64,000 bases of DNA from an uncultured Marinifilum sp. GTDB taxonomy: Bacteria > Bacteroidota > Bacteroidia > Bacteroidales > Marinifilaceae. The translations under genes and the position numbers were made by a program. This document shows, piece by piece, positions 1 to 8,195 of this stretch (position 1 is its first letter; every line of letters begins with the position of its first letter). The notes beneath the pieces are model-generated. The model had not been told where the DNA came from and made no database searches. It saw only the letters and a list, made by a program, of their open reading frames with translations. The DNA is taken from the NCBI RefSeq assembly GCF_963677195.1, contig NZ_OY781918.1, forward strand, positions 2,716,923-2,780,922, in the 5' to 3' direction.

Positions 1-1
1 T

Positions 2-1051
2 CGACAGTTAAAAATTGATCACCTGTGCTTGTGTTTGGATGCTCATGCACACAGCATGAAATTAAAGCATCCTGTTTTTAACAAACCTTACAAAGTTGAT
101 ATTAACTATGAAGATGTTAAGTTGACAGGAAATTATCATGTAAGATATGGTGGTCGTAATTTACCTGAAAGTATGCCAATGTTAAGAATGCAAACTGAAG
201 GTTACCGCGATGGGAAAGGATTTCCTGTAGGTTTGGTATCAGGCGGTTACGATTTTGATAATGGAATTGATGCAGAATGGATTTCGAGCGGAACTTGCGA
301 CAAAGGAATAGAAGCTACCGCAATTGGTCGTCATGCTAACTTTTTTCATTGGGGATTTGTTGCTGCTCCTGAATACATGACGGAGAGTGCAAAGTTGGCT
401 TTTATCAACGCAATTCACTACATCGCTCCATTTAAGGGTGCCAAACAAATTACCAGAAAAATTAAAGGAACCATGTTGCGTGAGTATATCAGAGAACAAG
501 AATGGACATTATCCGATGAAGGATCATCGCGTTGGTTGGCTTATATCGAAAAAGGAGCTGTTAAGCAGAGAGAAGAAAAGAAAAAACTGCAGGAAAAGAA
601 AAAACTGCAGGAAAAGAAAGATGCAGGTGAGGAGTTGAACGAAAGGGAAGAGATGATGCTTCAAATGCCGGATAGAAAAGAAACCCGTGCCTGGACCATT
701 CGTCATGAACCAAAGGAATTGAAGGAAAGGTTTGGCGAAGACTGGTCTGCTTATGAGAATTATTACAAAGAAAATTTGGACTATTTCTACGCTACAGGTG
801 ATAGATACGATATTGCTGTTGATGAAGATGCTAAGGCATTAGGAATTGCCAATTCTGATATGAAATTATTGGAAACAGCTATGAAAATGTGGAGGAAAGG
901 TGAAAAGACAGAAATGGCTAAACGAATTTTAACCCGTTATACAAAAGAGTCTTTCGAAACTGCTGCAGAGTGGGCAAAATGGCTGAAAAGCAACAAGAAA
1001 AAACTGTACTTCTCGCAAGGAGATGGATACAAGTGGATAATACTACCTTAA
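2..1051 (+). CDS. Unknown protein, N-terminus cut by window edge
   Basis: The reading frame is open to the left edge, so this is the C-terminal part of a longer protein. The TTG at 29 is probably internal rather than the start. The first 145 residues contain a stretch (GRHANFFHWGFVAAPEYMTE, then an FINAIHYIAPFKG-like end) that I associate with uncharacterised secreted proteins of Planctomycetes and Bacteroidota, but I cannot name the family. Around residues 180-215 there is a very charged Lys/Glu segment, probably helical or coiled coil, containing an 18-bp tandem duplication that encodes KKKLQE twice. The C-terminus has no sorting signal or membrane segment that I can see. It converges on the response regulator gene. 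No function is assigned. Confidence 0.7.
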   Translation, partial: RQLKIDHLCLCLDAHAHSMKLKHPVFNKPYKVDINYEDVKLTGNYHVRYGGRNLPESMPMLRMQTEGYRDGKGFPVGLVSGGYDFDNGIDAEWISSGTCDKGIEATAIGRHANFFHWGFVAAPEYMTESAKLAFINAIHYIAPFKGAKQITRKIKGTMLREYIREQEWTLSDEGSSRWLAYIEKGAVKQREEKKKLQEKKKLQEKKDAGEELNEREEMMLQMPDRKETRAWTIRHEPKELKERFGEDWSAYENYYKENLDYFYATGDRYDIAVDEDAKALGIANSDMKLLETAMKMWRKGEKTEMAKRILTRYTKESFETAAEWAKWLKSNKKKLYFSQGDGYKWIILP

Positions 1052-1135
1052 GGGTTAGGCAATTTATAATAAGAAAAGGGTGGCTAATTTACAAAATGCA
1101 AATAGTCTCCCTTGGCTTTATATTATATATTTTTT

Positions 1136-1843
1136 CTATTTCACCAAAAATAAATAGCCCCTACCGCGTAAGGTTTGAATTTCAATATTTTCGTCTTCGC
1201 TAAAGTAGTTGCGAAGTTTTTTAATGTAGACATCTAGGTTACGGGAGTTGAAAAAGGAGTCGTCGCCCCATACTTGCAGGAGAATGTCTTTACGTTCTAC
1301 AACCTTACTTCCCATCTCGGTTAGCTTTTTCAATAGTTCACCTTCGCGGTTCGAAAGATTAACGGTCTTCGAAGGCGTAATCAGCTCATATCTTTTTGGG
1401 AAAAAGGTGTAGGTTCCCAGCTTAATTTCGTCAAGTTCTTTTTTCTTTTCCTCTGCAGAACCATTATTCTGGGCGCCATGAATTCTTAACTGGTTTTCAA
1501 TTCTAATTACTAATTCTTCAATGCTAAATGGCTTACGGATATATTCTGTACCACCAGCCTCAAAGCCTTTTACTAGGTCAGCAGTTTCGGTTTTAGCCGT
1601 CAGGAAAATAATTGGAAGAGTTGGATATTTAGATCTGATGTGTTCACACAATTGATAACCATCAACATTAGGAAGCATAATATCCAGAACACAAACATCG
1701 GGCGTAAAATCATGAAATTTAGACATTACCTGGGCACCATCGGTTTCCCAAATAATATCGAATTCTTTTAAAATTAATGAGTCGTATACAATTTGACCTA
1801 AGTTGGGTTCGTCTTCTACGTAAAGTATTTTTGTTTTATCCAT
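1136..1843 (-). CDS. rprY: OmpR/PhoB-family response regulator, RprY-like
   Basis: The protein has an N-terminal receiver domain and a C-terminal winged-helix DNA-binding domain. Counting from the chosen start, the acidic pocket is EDE near residue 12 and the phospho-acceptor is Asp54 (LDIMLPNVDGY). The conserved Thr and Lys are in IIFLTAKT and IRKPFS. The usual GADDYI stretch before that Lys reads GGTEYI. The winged helix ends in the typical TLRGRGYLF. I start at the second ATG (MDKTKIL); the longer frame adds nine non-conserved residues. The cognate kinase lies just upstream on the same strand, about 160 bp away. Similarity to Bacteroides RprY is from memory; targets are unknown, though the beta-barrel protein gene further upstream is a possibility. 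Confidence 0.9.
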   Translation of the reverse strand: MDKTKILYVEDEPNLGQIVYDSLILKEFDIIWETDGAQVMSKFHDFTPDVCVLDIMLPNVDGYQLCEHIRSKYPTLPIIFLTAKTETADLVKGFEAGGTEYIRKPFSIEELVIRIENQLRIHGAQNNGSAEEKKKELDEIKLGTYTFFPKRYELITPSKTVNLSNREGELLKKLTEMGSKVVERKDILLQVWGDDSFFNSRNLDVYIKKLRNYFSEDENIEIQTLRGRGYLFLVK

Positions 1844-1930
1844 GATTATCTTAGCTTGAATGCTCTGCAAGATAAGAAAATGTAGGAAAAGTTGGAGAAT
1901 GTGATTTTGTTAATAATACTTAAATTTGAG

Positions 1931-2005
1931 TTATCAGTTATCAGTTGCATTTGAATTTAGAACTTTCGTAATTTTGTTTACTGTTTACTGTTTACTGTTC
2001 ACTAT
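1931..2005. repeat. Short tandem 7-bp repeats between kinase and regulator
   Basis: TTATCAG occurs twice in tandem at 1931-1944. TTTACTG occurs three times in tandem at 1977-1997, followed by a degenerate fourth unit TTCACTA. Both lie in the gap between the kinase stop and the regulator start. They look like simple slippage repeats; I see no hairpin or promoter motif associated with them. Confidence 0.75.
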
Positions 2006-2006
2006 T

Positions 2007-3500
2007 CTAGGCCGGAAATTCCAGTTTAATCTCGCAGCCAGTTTCAGATAAATTGTTGGCGCTAATAGAGCCATTGTGCTGTTTCATTACTAAAGCTGCA
2101 AAACTTAAGCCTAATCCAAAACCTTTTACATTGTGCTGATTTCCTGTTGGAACTCTAAAAAAACGATCAAAAACTTTTTTCAGGTATTCTTTCGGAATTC
2201 CGGGGCCGTTATCAATAACCGAAATATAAACATGTAATCCTTCCTGCCAAAGTTTTATTACAATACTTACATCGTTTCCACCATATTTGTTGCTGTTTTC
2301 AATTAGGTTTCGAATTACACCTTCAATATAAACCTGATCGATAGGAATGTTAATATTATCAGCAGGTTTTGCGAATTTTATATTAATGGTATCGGTATAA
2401 AACAACTGAACCGATTTTACTATTCTTTCAACAAATTCATTCAAATTAGTCTTTTCTTTCTTTAACAAGTGTTTGTTCGATTCCAGTTTTGAATGTTCCA
2501 AAACTCTCGAAGTAAGACTATCCAAACGATTCATTTCCAAAGCTACCATATTTAGGTAGGATTTGGTTTTTTCCTTATCGTCGGTTATTCCATAGTTTAA
2601 AATGGCCTCCATTGCAGCTTTTGCTGTCGATACAGGAATTTTTAATTCGTGCGTAATGTTACTCACAAAATCGGAGCGAAGCATGTTGAGTTTAGCCTGT
2701 GTAAGGTAAGAACGATAAGCAAATACCAATGCAAATACCGATAAGCCAATTAACACTATTCCAAATATAATTTGAGCGAGAATTTCGGAGATAAGGTAAA
2801 AGAAGTAGTTTTCGAAGTACAAAATGTTTGCTTCATTGTTGTACCTGCTTGAGTATGCTATAATTCCTAGCCTTCCTCTACGCATAGTATTATTGTTTGT
2901 TTTTTCAAGCAAATCAATATCATTTCTATTAATATTCTCTTCCTGACAGGTTTTAATTCCAGTGAATTTATTGTTTAGTTTTTTTAAAAAGAGTTTTCTA
3001 AGGAATTGATTAGAAGTATCCTTTGGATTTTTTCTTTGGTGATATAGAGTTTGCCCTGGATAGATTTGGTATGGATATCCTAATCTTAATATTTCATATT
3101 GTCTTTCTTCCCTTAAACTATCAGGAATGATCGATTTTTTTTCTATTACATTAAATAGAGTTTGATATGTTTTATTTGAATCTACATATTCTTTTAGGTT
3201 TTTAATATAGGCTTTTTTAAACTCGGTACTGGTTTTATTGTTTCCAATTTTCAGACTGTCTATATTAACAGTATCCTTGCAATTTAATGCTGGTTTAATT
3301 ACATTTTGGTAAAATAAAATGAATTCTCCATCGGTCATCGATTTGTGATACAATTGAGATAATTCAATTTGTAAATTTTTCTTTTCGTTGTAATACTGAC
3401 TATGCAACCAGTATCCCACAAAGGTTATCAACAAAATCATACTTAAAATCATTGGGGAAACGATTCTATATTTCTTCTTACTTAAACGATTTTTTTGCAT
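2007..3500 (-). CDS. rprX: Sensor histidine kinase, RprX-like
   Basis: This is an inner-membrane sensor kinase that would phosphorylate the regulator encoded downstream. Transmembrane helix 1 is at about residues 14-33 and helix 2 at about 233-262; the ~200 residues between form a periplasmic sensor region with no recognised fold. No HAMP domain is visible. The H-box is FVSNITHELKIP with His284. The N-box is RNLIENSNKYGG, the G1 box VIDNGPGIP, and the G2 box GFGLGLSF. The length of 497 aa is normal. A TATATTTG match on the minus strand at 3505-3512 sits only 4 bp upstream of the ATG, so if it is a real -7 box the message would be almost leaderless. Confidence 0.92.
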   Translation of the reverse strand: MQKNRLSKKKYRIVSPMILSMILLITFVGYWLHSQYYNEKKNLQIELSQLYHKSMTDGEFILFYQNVIKPALNCKDTVNIDSLKIGNNKTSTEFKKAYIKNLKEYVDSNKTYQTLFNVIEKKSIIPDSLREERQYEILRLGYPYQIYPGQTLYHQRKNPKDTSNQFLRKLFLKKLNNKFTGIKTCQEENINRNDIDLLEKTNNNTMRRGRLGIIAYSSRYNNEANILYFENYFFYLISEILAQIIFGIVLIGLSVFALVFAYRSYLTQAKLNMLRSDFVSNITHELKIPVSTAKAAMEAILNYGITDDKEKTKSYLNMVALEMNRLDSLTSRVLEHSKLESNKHLLKKEKTNLNEFVERIVKSVQLFYTDTINIKFAKPADNINIPIDQVYIEGVIRNLIENSNKYGGNDVSIVIKLWQEGLHVYISVIDNGPGIPKEYLKKVFDRFFRVPTGNQHNVKGFGLGLSFAALVMKQHNGSISANNLSETGCEIKLEFPA

Positions 3501-3603
3501 ACAACAAATATACTGGCTTTCAGTTGAGGATGAGAAATTTGTTAACCTTAATTAACCAAATTACAGTTTGAAATTATTAATTACACATTGATAATTATTC
3601 ATT

Positions 3604-3630
3604 AAAAAGACCATCCCTTTCGGAATGGCC
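3604..3630 (-). terminator. Intrinsic terminator after the beta-barrel protein gene
   Basis: Read on the minus strand, GGCCATTCC and GGGATGGTC pair over nine positions (two G-U pairs) around a GAAA tetraloop, and a run of T follows. It separates the outer-membrane protein gene from the kinase gene, so the kinase probably has its own promoter. Confidence 0.8.
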
Positions 3631-3682
3631 TAACTTGACTATGAAAATTAAAAGAAAATTATCTTTTTGTTCTTATGCTTTT

Positions 3683-6448
3683 TTACATCATCATGTAGTT
3701 GTAGTCTCCATTTGGTGGGTACATTCCATGATGACCTCTGTGCTTTCTATTTTGTTCTTTGTTTTTACCTTTTCTAAGTTTATAGCTAAAGGTTAGAATA
3801 TAGAATTTGTTAAGTTTATTCGTAAAATAGTCTGCAGTATAAAGATCTGTTACCATGTGAGTTCTTTCATCATCTTTACTTACAATATCGTATGCTGTAA
3901 AGGATAGTTCGCCACGTTTGCTTTTAAATATTTTTGCAGATAATCCAAGGTTTAAGTGCCAGAAACTATCTTCATCATTAGTAGAGAAATTATTTTGATA
4001 GTTATTGCTGGCATTGGTTCTAAACACCAAATCTTTATAAAAATTCCAATACATATTTAAGGATGTGGTTTGTGAAAAGTATTCCGATCCGGCACTTGAG
4101 TTGTTTTTGGATTTTCTGTAATTACTGGAGCTGGTAAATGTAAAATCTATTTTTTCATTGATATTTGAACTTAGTGTCATTCCATGATTAAGATTCCATG
4201 AATCAGTATAAGCTCTTTTTTCGTTTACAAAAGTAGGGTTATGCATAAAACTTCCTCTGGTGTTAATGTTTAGTTTAGACTTTAATTTTTTTACTGGAAA
4301 ACTATAGGAAATACTTGTATTTAACATGTATTGTCCATTTAAGTTTACGGGTTTGGAAAATTGTCCGCCGGCTGGAAGAAAATACAAGTTGTTAATAGTA
4401 GTATCTTTTGCGGCCACAATGGTTTTTCTAACAACAGTATTGTTTGATGTCGATGCTATGGCATGTATTGCCAGATGACTTCCTTTTTTCATATTAGAGG
4501 CTGAATAAAATGCCATTAACATGTGCGATCTAGATTGTTCAAGTTCAGAATTACCCATTGAAATGTATAAAGGGTTGGAGAGGTCTGCAACTTCCTGTAA
4601 ATCATTTATTAATGGAGTAGAGGTTCTTGACATGTAATTTATATTAATACGCTTTTGAGTTTTTAGATTTAAAGAATATCGCAAATATGGTTTAAAAGAA
4701 AAGAAGTCTTTTTTGAAATTACTTTGGCTTGGAAACGACTCTTCATTTTTTAAAGTTGTAGATTCAAGATCGGCACCAAGACTAAAACCATGTTTTTTCC
4801 CTCTTAGGTTATAAGAAAATCTTCCGGCATTCTGAATGGTTTTGTTCTCGAAATTATTTGTGGTTAATTCGTCTAGTTCGCTGTATGTGTTATTTTCATT
4901 ATCAAAATTATATCCATATTTATCAGATTTTTGTTGGCTGTAATTAAATCGGTAACCAATATTTAACTGGGCTTTGTCACCAAGAGGTTCGCTAAGCGAT
5001 AAACCTGCATTAACACCTGTATTTTTCGAATCTGAATCTGAAATTCTGTTGATACTCTGACTCACATCATTGGATTCATTTAGTGTTTCGGACAATTGTT
5101 TTGCATCCGATTCATTATTGGAGTGATTAAATCCAGCGTTTAAATTTAAAGAACGTCCATTTTCATTTAGTTTTCTCGAAAACATTAAATTTTGGCTCAG
5201 GTTATAATTTTTGTTTTCAGAAGAATTCTGGTTTGTATTCAGGTTTAGTATTTCACTATTTAAATAGGTTTCGGAATTTGAATTTGAGTTATTATCTCCA
5301 TTCGATGATGAAAAACTGGTGTTGAGCATTAACCTGTTTTTGGGATTCGATTTAATAGTTATCCTAAGATCGGCTCTATGTTCATTATTGTCACTGCTTG
5401 AGTTTATGCTTGTATTTTGAATTTGTCCGGCAAGAGCTTCAGAAGTATAACTTCGAATATTGCTACTTATATTTTCGTACTCGCGATTGCCATATTCATA
5501 GCTAAATTCAATATCATTATCGTTTTTTGTATTTACAAAGTTAAGTCCAAATGAGTCATCCTGAATATCGTTACCATCTATACTAGTGTTTCCAAAACTA
5601 CTATTACTTAATTTTAATGGTGCATTTACATCTCTTGATTTTGCTGTTAATGTAATGCTGTTGTTATCCGAAAAGCTGTTTATATTTCCGTCGAAACCAT
5701 ATCTGTTGTCTTTACCATAGCCAGCAGCTACATCACCAAATAGCAGTCGCTTACTTTTTTTGTTGGTTACAATGTTTATTGATTTTTTGTCTTCCTCATT
5801 TTTTTTAAAGCCTGTAAATTTTTCTTCATCGCTTTTGTATTCATAAACCTCTATGTTTTTAATTATATCGTTAGGAATGGTCGACAAAGCCTGATTTATG
5901 TTATTTCCAAAGAATTTTTTACCATCAACTAGAATTTCTGCAACTTCTTGTCCTTCAATAATCAGTTTACCATCATTTTCATAAAATCCTGGCATTTTTG
6001 CTAATAGTTCACCAGCAGTTGCATCAGGATTTACCTTAAAAGCATCGGGATTAAAAACCGTAGTGTCTCCATTAATTTTTGTAGGAGGCAAGGTTTCTGT
6101 AATACTAATTTCCTGAAGAAATTCTGTATTCTCTATTAGTTTAAATTGGCCAATGTCAACACTTTCTTTTTCTATTGTAATGGGTTTTATAAACTCTTTA
6201 TAGCCAATAAATGATACATGAAAGTTATAATGTCCGGGTTTAATTTTCATTGTAAAATCACCTGTTTCGTTTGTAATTGTTCCCAGTTTTTGAAGTGTAT
6301 CTCTTTGATTAATTAAAAGAATACTTGCTCCAGGTAGTGAGCTTTCGTCTTGCGAATCAAGAACTCTTCCTTTTACGCTATAGTTTTTTTGTGCTATGGC
6401 CGATAATCCTAAAAGGATAAAAAATATAGATAGTATTATTCTGTACAT
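3683..6448 (-). CDS. Outer-membrane beta-barrel protein with carboxypeptidase-regulatory-like domain
   Basis: A signal peptide ending in LSAIAQ is followed by a carboxypeptidase-regulatory-like beta-sandwich (KGRVLDSQDESSLPGASI). Next comes a plug-like segment (ATAGELLAKMPGF, EILVDGKKFFGNNINQAL), then a long Asn/Ser-rich barrel region of the kind found in the TonB-receptor-related outer membrane beta-barrel family. The end is His/Gly/Tyr/Met-rich (GHHGMYPPNGDYNYMMM), which could bind metal, but that is only a composition-based remark. The start at 6448 (MYRIILSIFF) is preferred over 6469: it begins directly at the signal peptide, and a -7 box at 6472-6479 would place the transcript start downstream of 6469. 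No SusD partner lies beside it, so the substrate is unknown. Confidence 0.85.
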   Translation of the reverse strand: MYRIILSIFFILLGLSAIAQKNYSVKGRVLDSQDESSLPGASILLINQRDTLQKLGTITNETGDFTMKIKPGHYNFHVSFIGYKEFIKPITIEKESVDIGQFKLIENTEFLQEISITETLPPTKINGDTTVFNPDAFKVNPDATAGELLAKMPGFYENDGKLIIEGQEVAEILVDGKKFFGNNINQALSTIPNDIIKNIEVYEYKSDEEKFTGFKKNEEDKKSINIVTNKKSKRLLFGDVAAGYGKDNRYGFDGNINSFSDNNSITLTAKSRDVNAPLKLSNSSFGNTSIDGNDIQDDSFGLNFVNTKNDNDIEFSYEYGNREYENISSNIRSYTSEALAGQIQNTSINSSSDNNEHRADLRITIKSNPKNRLMLNTSFSSSNGDNNSNSNSETYLNSEILNLNTNQNSSENKNYNLSQNLMFSRKLNENGRSLNLNAGFNHSNNESDAKQLSETLNESNDVSQSINRISDSDSKNTGVNAGLSLSEPLGDKAQLNIGYRFNYSQQKSDKYGYNFDNENNTYSELDELTTNNFENKTIQNAGRFSYNLRGKKHGFSLGADLESTTLKNEESFPSQSNFKKDFFSFKPYLRYSLNLKTQKRININYMSRTSTPLINDLQEVADLSNPLYISMGNSELEQSRSHMLMAFYSASNMKKGSHLAIHAIASTSNNTVVRKTIVAAKDTTINNLYFLPAGGQFSKPVNLNGQYMLNTSISYSFPVKKLKSKLNINTRGSFMHNPTFVNEKRAYTDSWNLNHGMTLSSNINEKIDFTFTSSSNYRKSKNNSSAGSEYFSQTTSLNMYWNFYKDLVFRTNASNNYQNNFSTNDEDSFWHLNLGLSAKIFKSKRGELSFTAYDIVSKDDERTHMVTDLYTADYFTNKLNKFYILTFSYKLRKGKNKEQNRKHRGHHGMYPPNGDYNYMMM

Positions 6449-6471
6449 TATAGTCGTTTTTAAATTCATTT

Positions 6472-6479
6472 CAAAGATA
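6472..6479 (-). promoter_or_regulatory. Probable -7 box for the beta-barrel protein gene
   Basis: The minus strand reads TATCTTTG, a match to the Bacteroidota -7 consensus TAnnTTTG, 23 bp upstream of the chosen ATG. No convincing -33 TTTG is found at the usual distance. The rest of the 6449-6814 gap is AT-rich. It contains one plus-strand TACATTTG at 6584-6591 that could serve the next gene, but that would imply a leader over 200 nt long. Confidence 0.4.
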
Positions 6480-6814
6480 AGTTACCATCGGTTCTCCTAT
6501 CTTATTTCAAGGTGAAACAAGGTTAATTAAGGTTAATCGTTTCTCTTGTTAGAAAATATGTAATCTGCAGAACAATAGGATATTACATTTGTATAGATGC
6601 CGTTGGTTTGTTAAAAACTGTTAAGTAATTACTAATATCATATTTGCAATATCAGAATATGAATATTTTATTATTTAAATATGATTATAGAAGGCTTAAT
6701 GAAAGAATAAGTAGGTTTATTGAGAGAGCATTTTCTTTACATAAATTTTGATTGTTTAATAGATACTTGTAATTTCAACTTACTTTAATAAACCCATTTT
6801 AATTTAATAGAATT

Positions 6815-7324
6815 ATGAATTTAGTTAAGCAAAATTTTAAACAATATTTAAAAAGTTTAAATATTATACATGCAGCTTTGCTTTTTGGACAAATTACATT
6901 TGCTGCTATTACTTTGTTTTTAAATCAGACGAACGGACCAGTTATAGTTGATGCTGAACTTGAAAATATATTTTTTATACTTGTTCCAGTATTATTTGTG
7001 GGGAGTTTTATTGCCAGTCAAATTATTGTTCCAAAAAGAATAGAGGCAAGTAAAAATGAAGAAAGCCTGAGTTTAAAATTGGTATCGTACAAAGGTTCTC
7101 AGCTAGTAAAGTTTGCTATGTTAGAAGGATCTGTATTTTTTACCATTATAGCTTATTTGTTATTTGGGAATTATCTGTTTATAAGTTTTGCAGGATTAAT
7201 AATGATTCTTTTTGTTACCTATTATCCTAGCAAAGAGAAAATTGTAAGGGAATTAGATCTAAATCGTTCCGAACAAGGCTTATTGGATAAGGATAATTAT
7301 GTCATTGCAGAAGTTACTCGTTAA
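6815..7324 (+). CDS. Small integral membrane protein of unknown function
   Basis: A 169-aa protein with about four hydrophobic helices, at roughly residues 17-37, 50-70, 105-120 and 122-138. A charged loop (PKRIEASKNEESLSLKL) lies between the second and third, and the C-terminal tail is hydrophilic. There is no signal peptide and I recognise no catalytic motif. Initiator ATG at 6815 follows an AT-rich stretch with no Shine-Dalgarno sequence. It stands alone: the upstream neighbour is divergent and the next gene is on the other strand. I do not recognise the family. Confidence 0.75.
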   Translation: MNLVKQNFKQYLKSLNIIHAALLFGQITFAAITLFLNQTNGPVIVDAELENIFFILVPVLFVGSFIASQIIVPKRIEASKNEESLSLKLVSYKGSQLVKFAMLEGSVFFTIIAYLLFGNYLFISFAGLIMILFVTYYPSKEKIVRELDLNRSEQGLLDKDNYVIAEVTR

Positions 7325-7457
7325 TAAGATTCTGGAATATGAGAAATAATATACCAGTAGATTTTGTTGGCAGATTTACAGCCTGGAATTTTTGGGGTTC
7401 CGAATTTATTAGAATAAATATGAGGTATCTCCAGTTTCCCTTAATTAAGGGCTTGAT

Positions 7458-7781
7458 TTAAATTTTTTCCAAATCCATTTTTCCAAATACCGCCGATACA
7501 ACATGTAATGGTCCGTTTTTAGAGTACAATTTAAATTCGCTGGTAAATAGATTACTCTGAAACCTAAGAACAAAGTTGTTATCAGTTTCTTTATTGCTGT
7601 GATATAATTTAACAAATTTATGGGAATCGCCACGGCCTGCTTTATTCCCCGATTTAAAATGGATATTAATAGATTGATTAGAATCAGACCATGAGAAGGA
7701 ACAAATTTCGTTGGTTTCTATATTTTTCCAGTCTCCAGTGGTGATTACATTGATTACTTCGTTTGAGGTCATGAGTTCCAA
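7458..7781 (-). CDS. Hypothetical 107-aa protein
   Basis: A small soluble protein without signal peptide or membrane segment. It has alternating polar and hydrophobic stretches suggestive of beta-strands (SINIHFKSGNKAGRG, NNFVLRFQSNLFTSEFKLYSK). The start MELMTSNEVI is the first ATG. A competing shorter frame on the same strand (7445-7633) is less protein-like. It lies in an untidy stretch beside a decayed gene, so it may itself be a remnant; I would treat it as probable only. Confidence 0.5.
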   Translation of the reverse strand: MELMTSNEVINVITTGDWKNIETNEICSFSWSDSNQSINIHFKSGNKAGRGDSHKFVKLYHSNKETDNNFVLRFQSNLFTSEFKLYSKNGPLHVVSAVFGKMDLEKI

Positions 7782-7906
7782 TTTAAAGTGTTGTTACCTC
7801 TTAAGATACGAAAAAGCAAATAGAAGATCAATTTTTCTATTATATCAATTTAAATTGATTCAGAAGTTGATATTTTGTATCCTTATTAAGGAGGCTGTTT
7901 TAATGA

Positions 7907-8128
7907 TTTAATTGTAAATTATCGATACACGATGGTGATTACACAACCGACAATGGATTGCCGTGTGCAATAGCTCTTGCTCACGAGTTTAAATACACAA
8001 AAGAAAAGCTTGAAATTATAGAAGGCTATAATTATTTTGCATTTTGGGATGAAAGTGGAGGTTCATTATTTACTGATTGGTATAAAGATAATAGAGGATA
8101 TAGGAATGATAGTAATATTGATAATTAA
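7907..8128 (+). pseudogene. Decayed C-terminal end of an LruC-domain protein
   Basis: A frame without a usable start codon runs from just after the stop TGA at 7904 to a TAA at 8126. It encodes HDGDYTTDNGLPCAIAL, then YNYFAFWDESGG, SLFTDWYKDNRGYRN and SNIDN at the end. From memory this is the ending of LruC domains (DUF4842), where a Leu-Pro-Trp-Ala-Ile stretch is followed by a Trp-x-x-Ser-Gly-Gly and a Trp-Tyr motif; here the Trp after Leu-Pro is Cys. Only about 70 codons remain, and none of the ~400 upstream bases extends the match in any frame that I can see. I interpret it as the relic of a deleted secreted/surface protein gene. Confidence 0.65.
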
Positions 8129-8153
8129 TAAAGTATACTAAGATATAATAGAC

Positions 8154-8190
8154 AAAAAAGACGTGAACTTATTAAGATCACGTCTTTTTT
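8154..8190. terminator. Bidirectional intrinsic terminator
   Basis: AAAAAAGACGTGA pairs perfectly with TCACGTCTTTTTT across an 11-base loop. A-run and T-run flanks allow it to act on both strands. On the minus strand it follows the flavoprotein gene, whose stop is at 8196. Confidence 0.85.
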
Positions 8191-8195
8191 TTATA

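Noticed and set aside
7339-7464. 41-codon plus-strand frame after the small membrane protein gene
   Set aside because: Short, no recognisable domain or start signal, and it overlaps the end of the 107-aa minus-strand gene. It could be a fragment, but nothing supports it as a gene.
7711-7911. 66-codon frame leading toward the LruC relic as its upstream part
   Set aside because: It lies in a different frame, covers the antisense of the 107-aa gene, and shows no LruC-like sequence.
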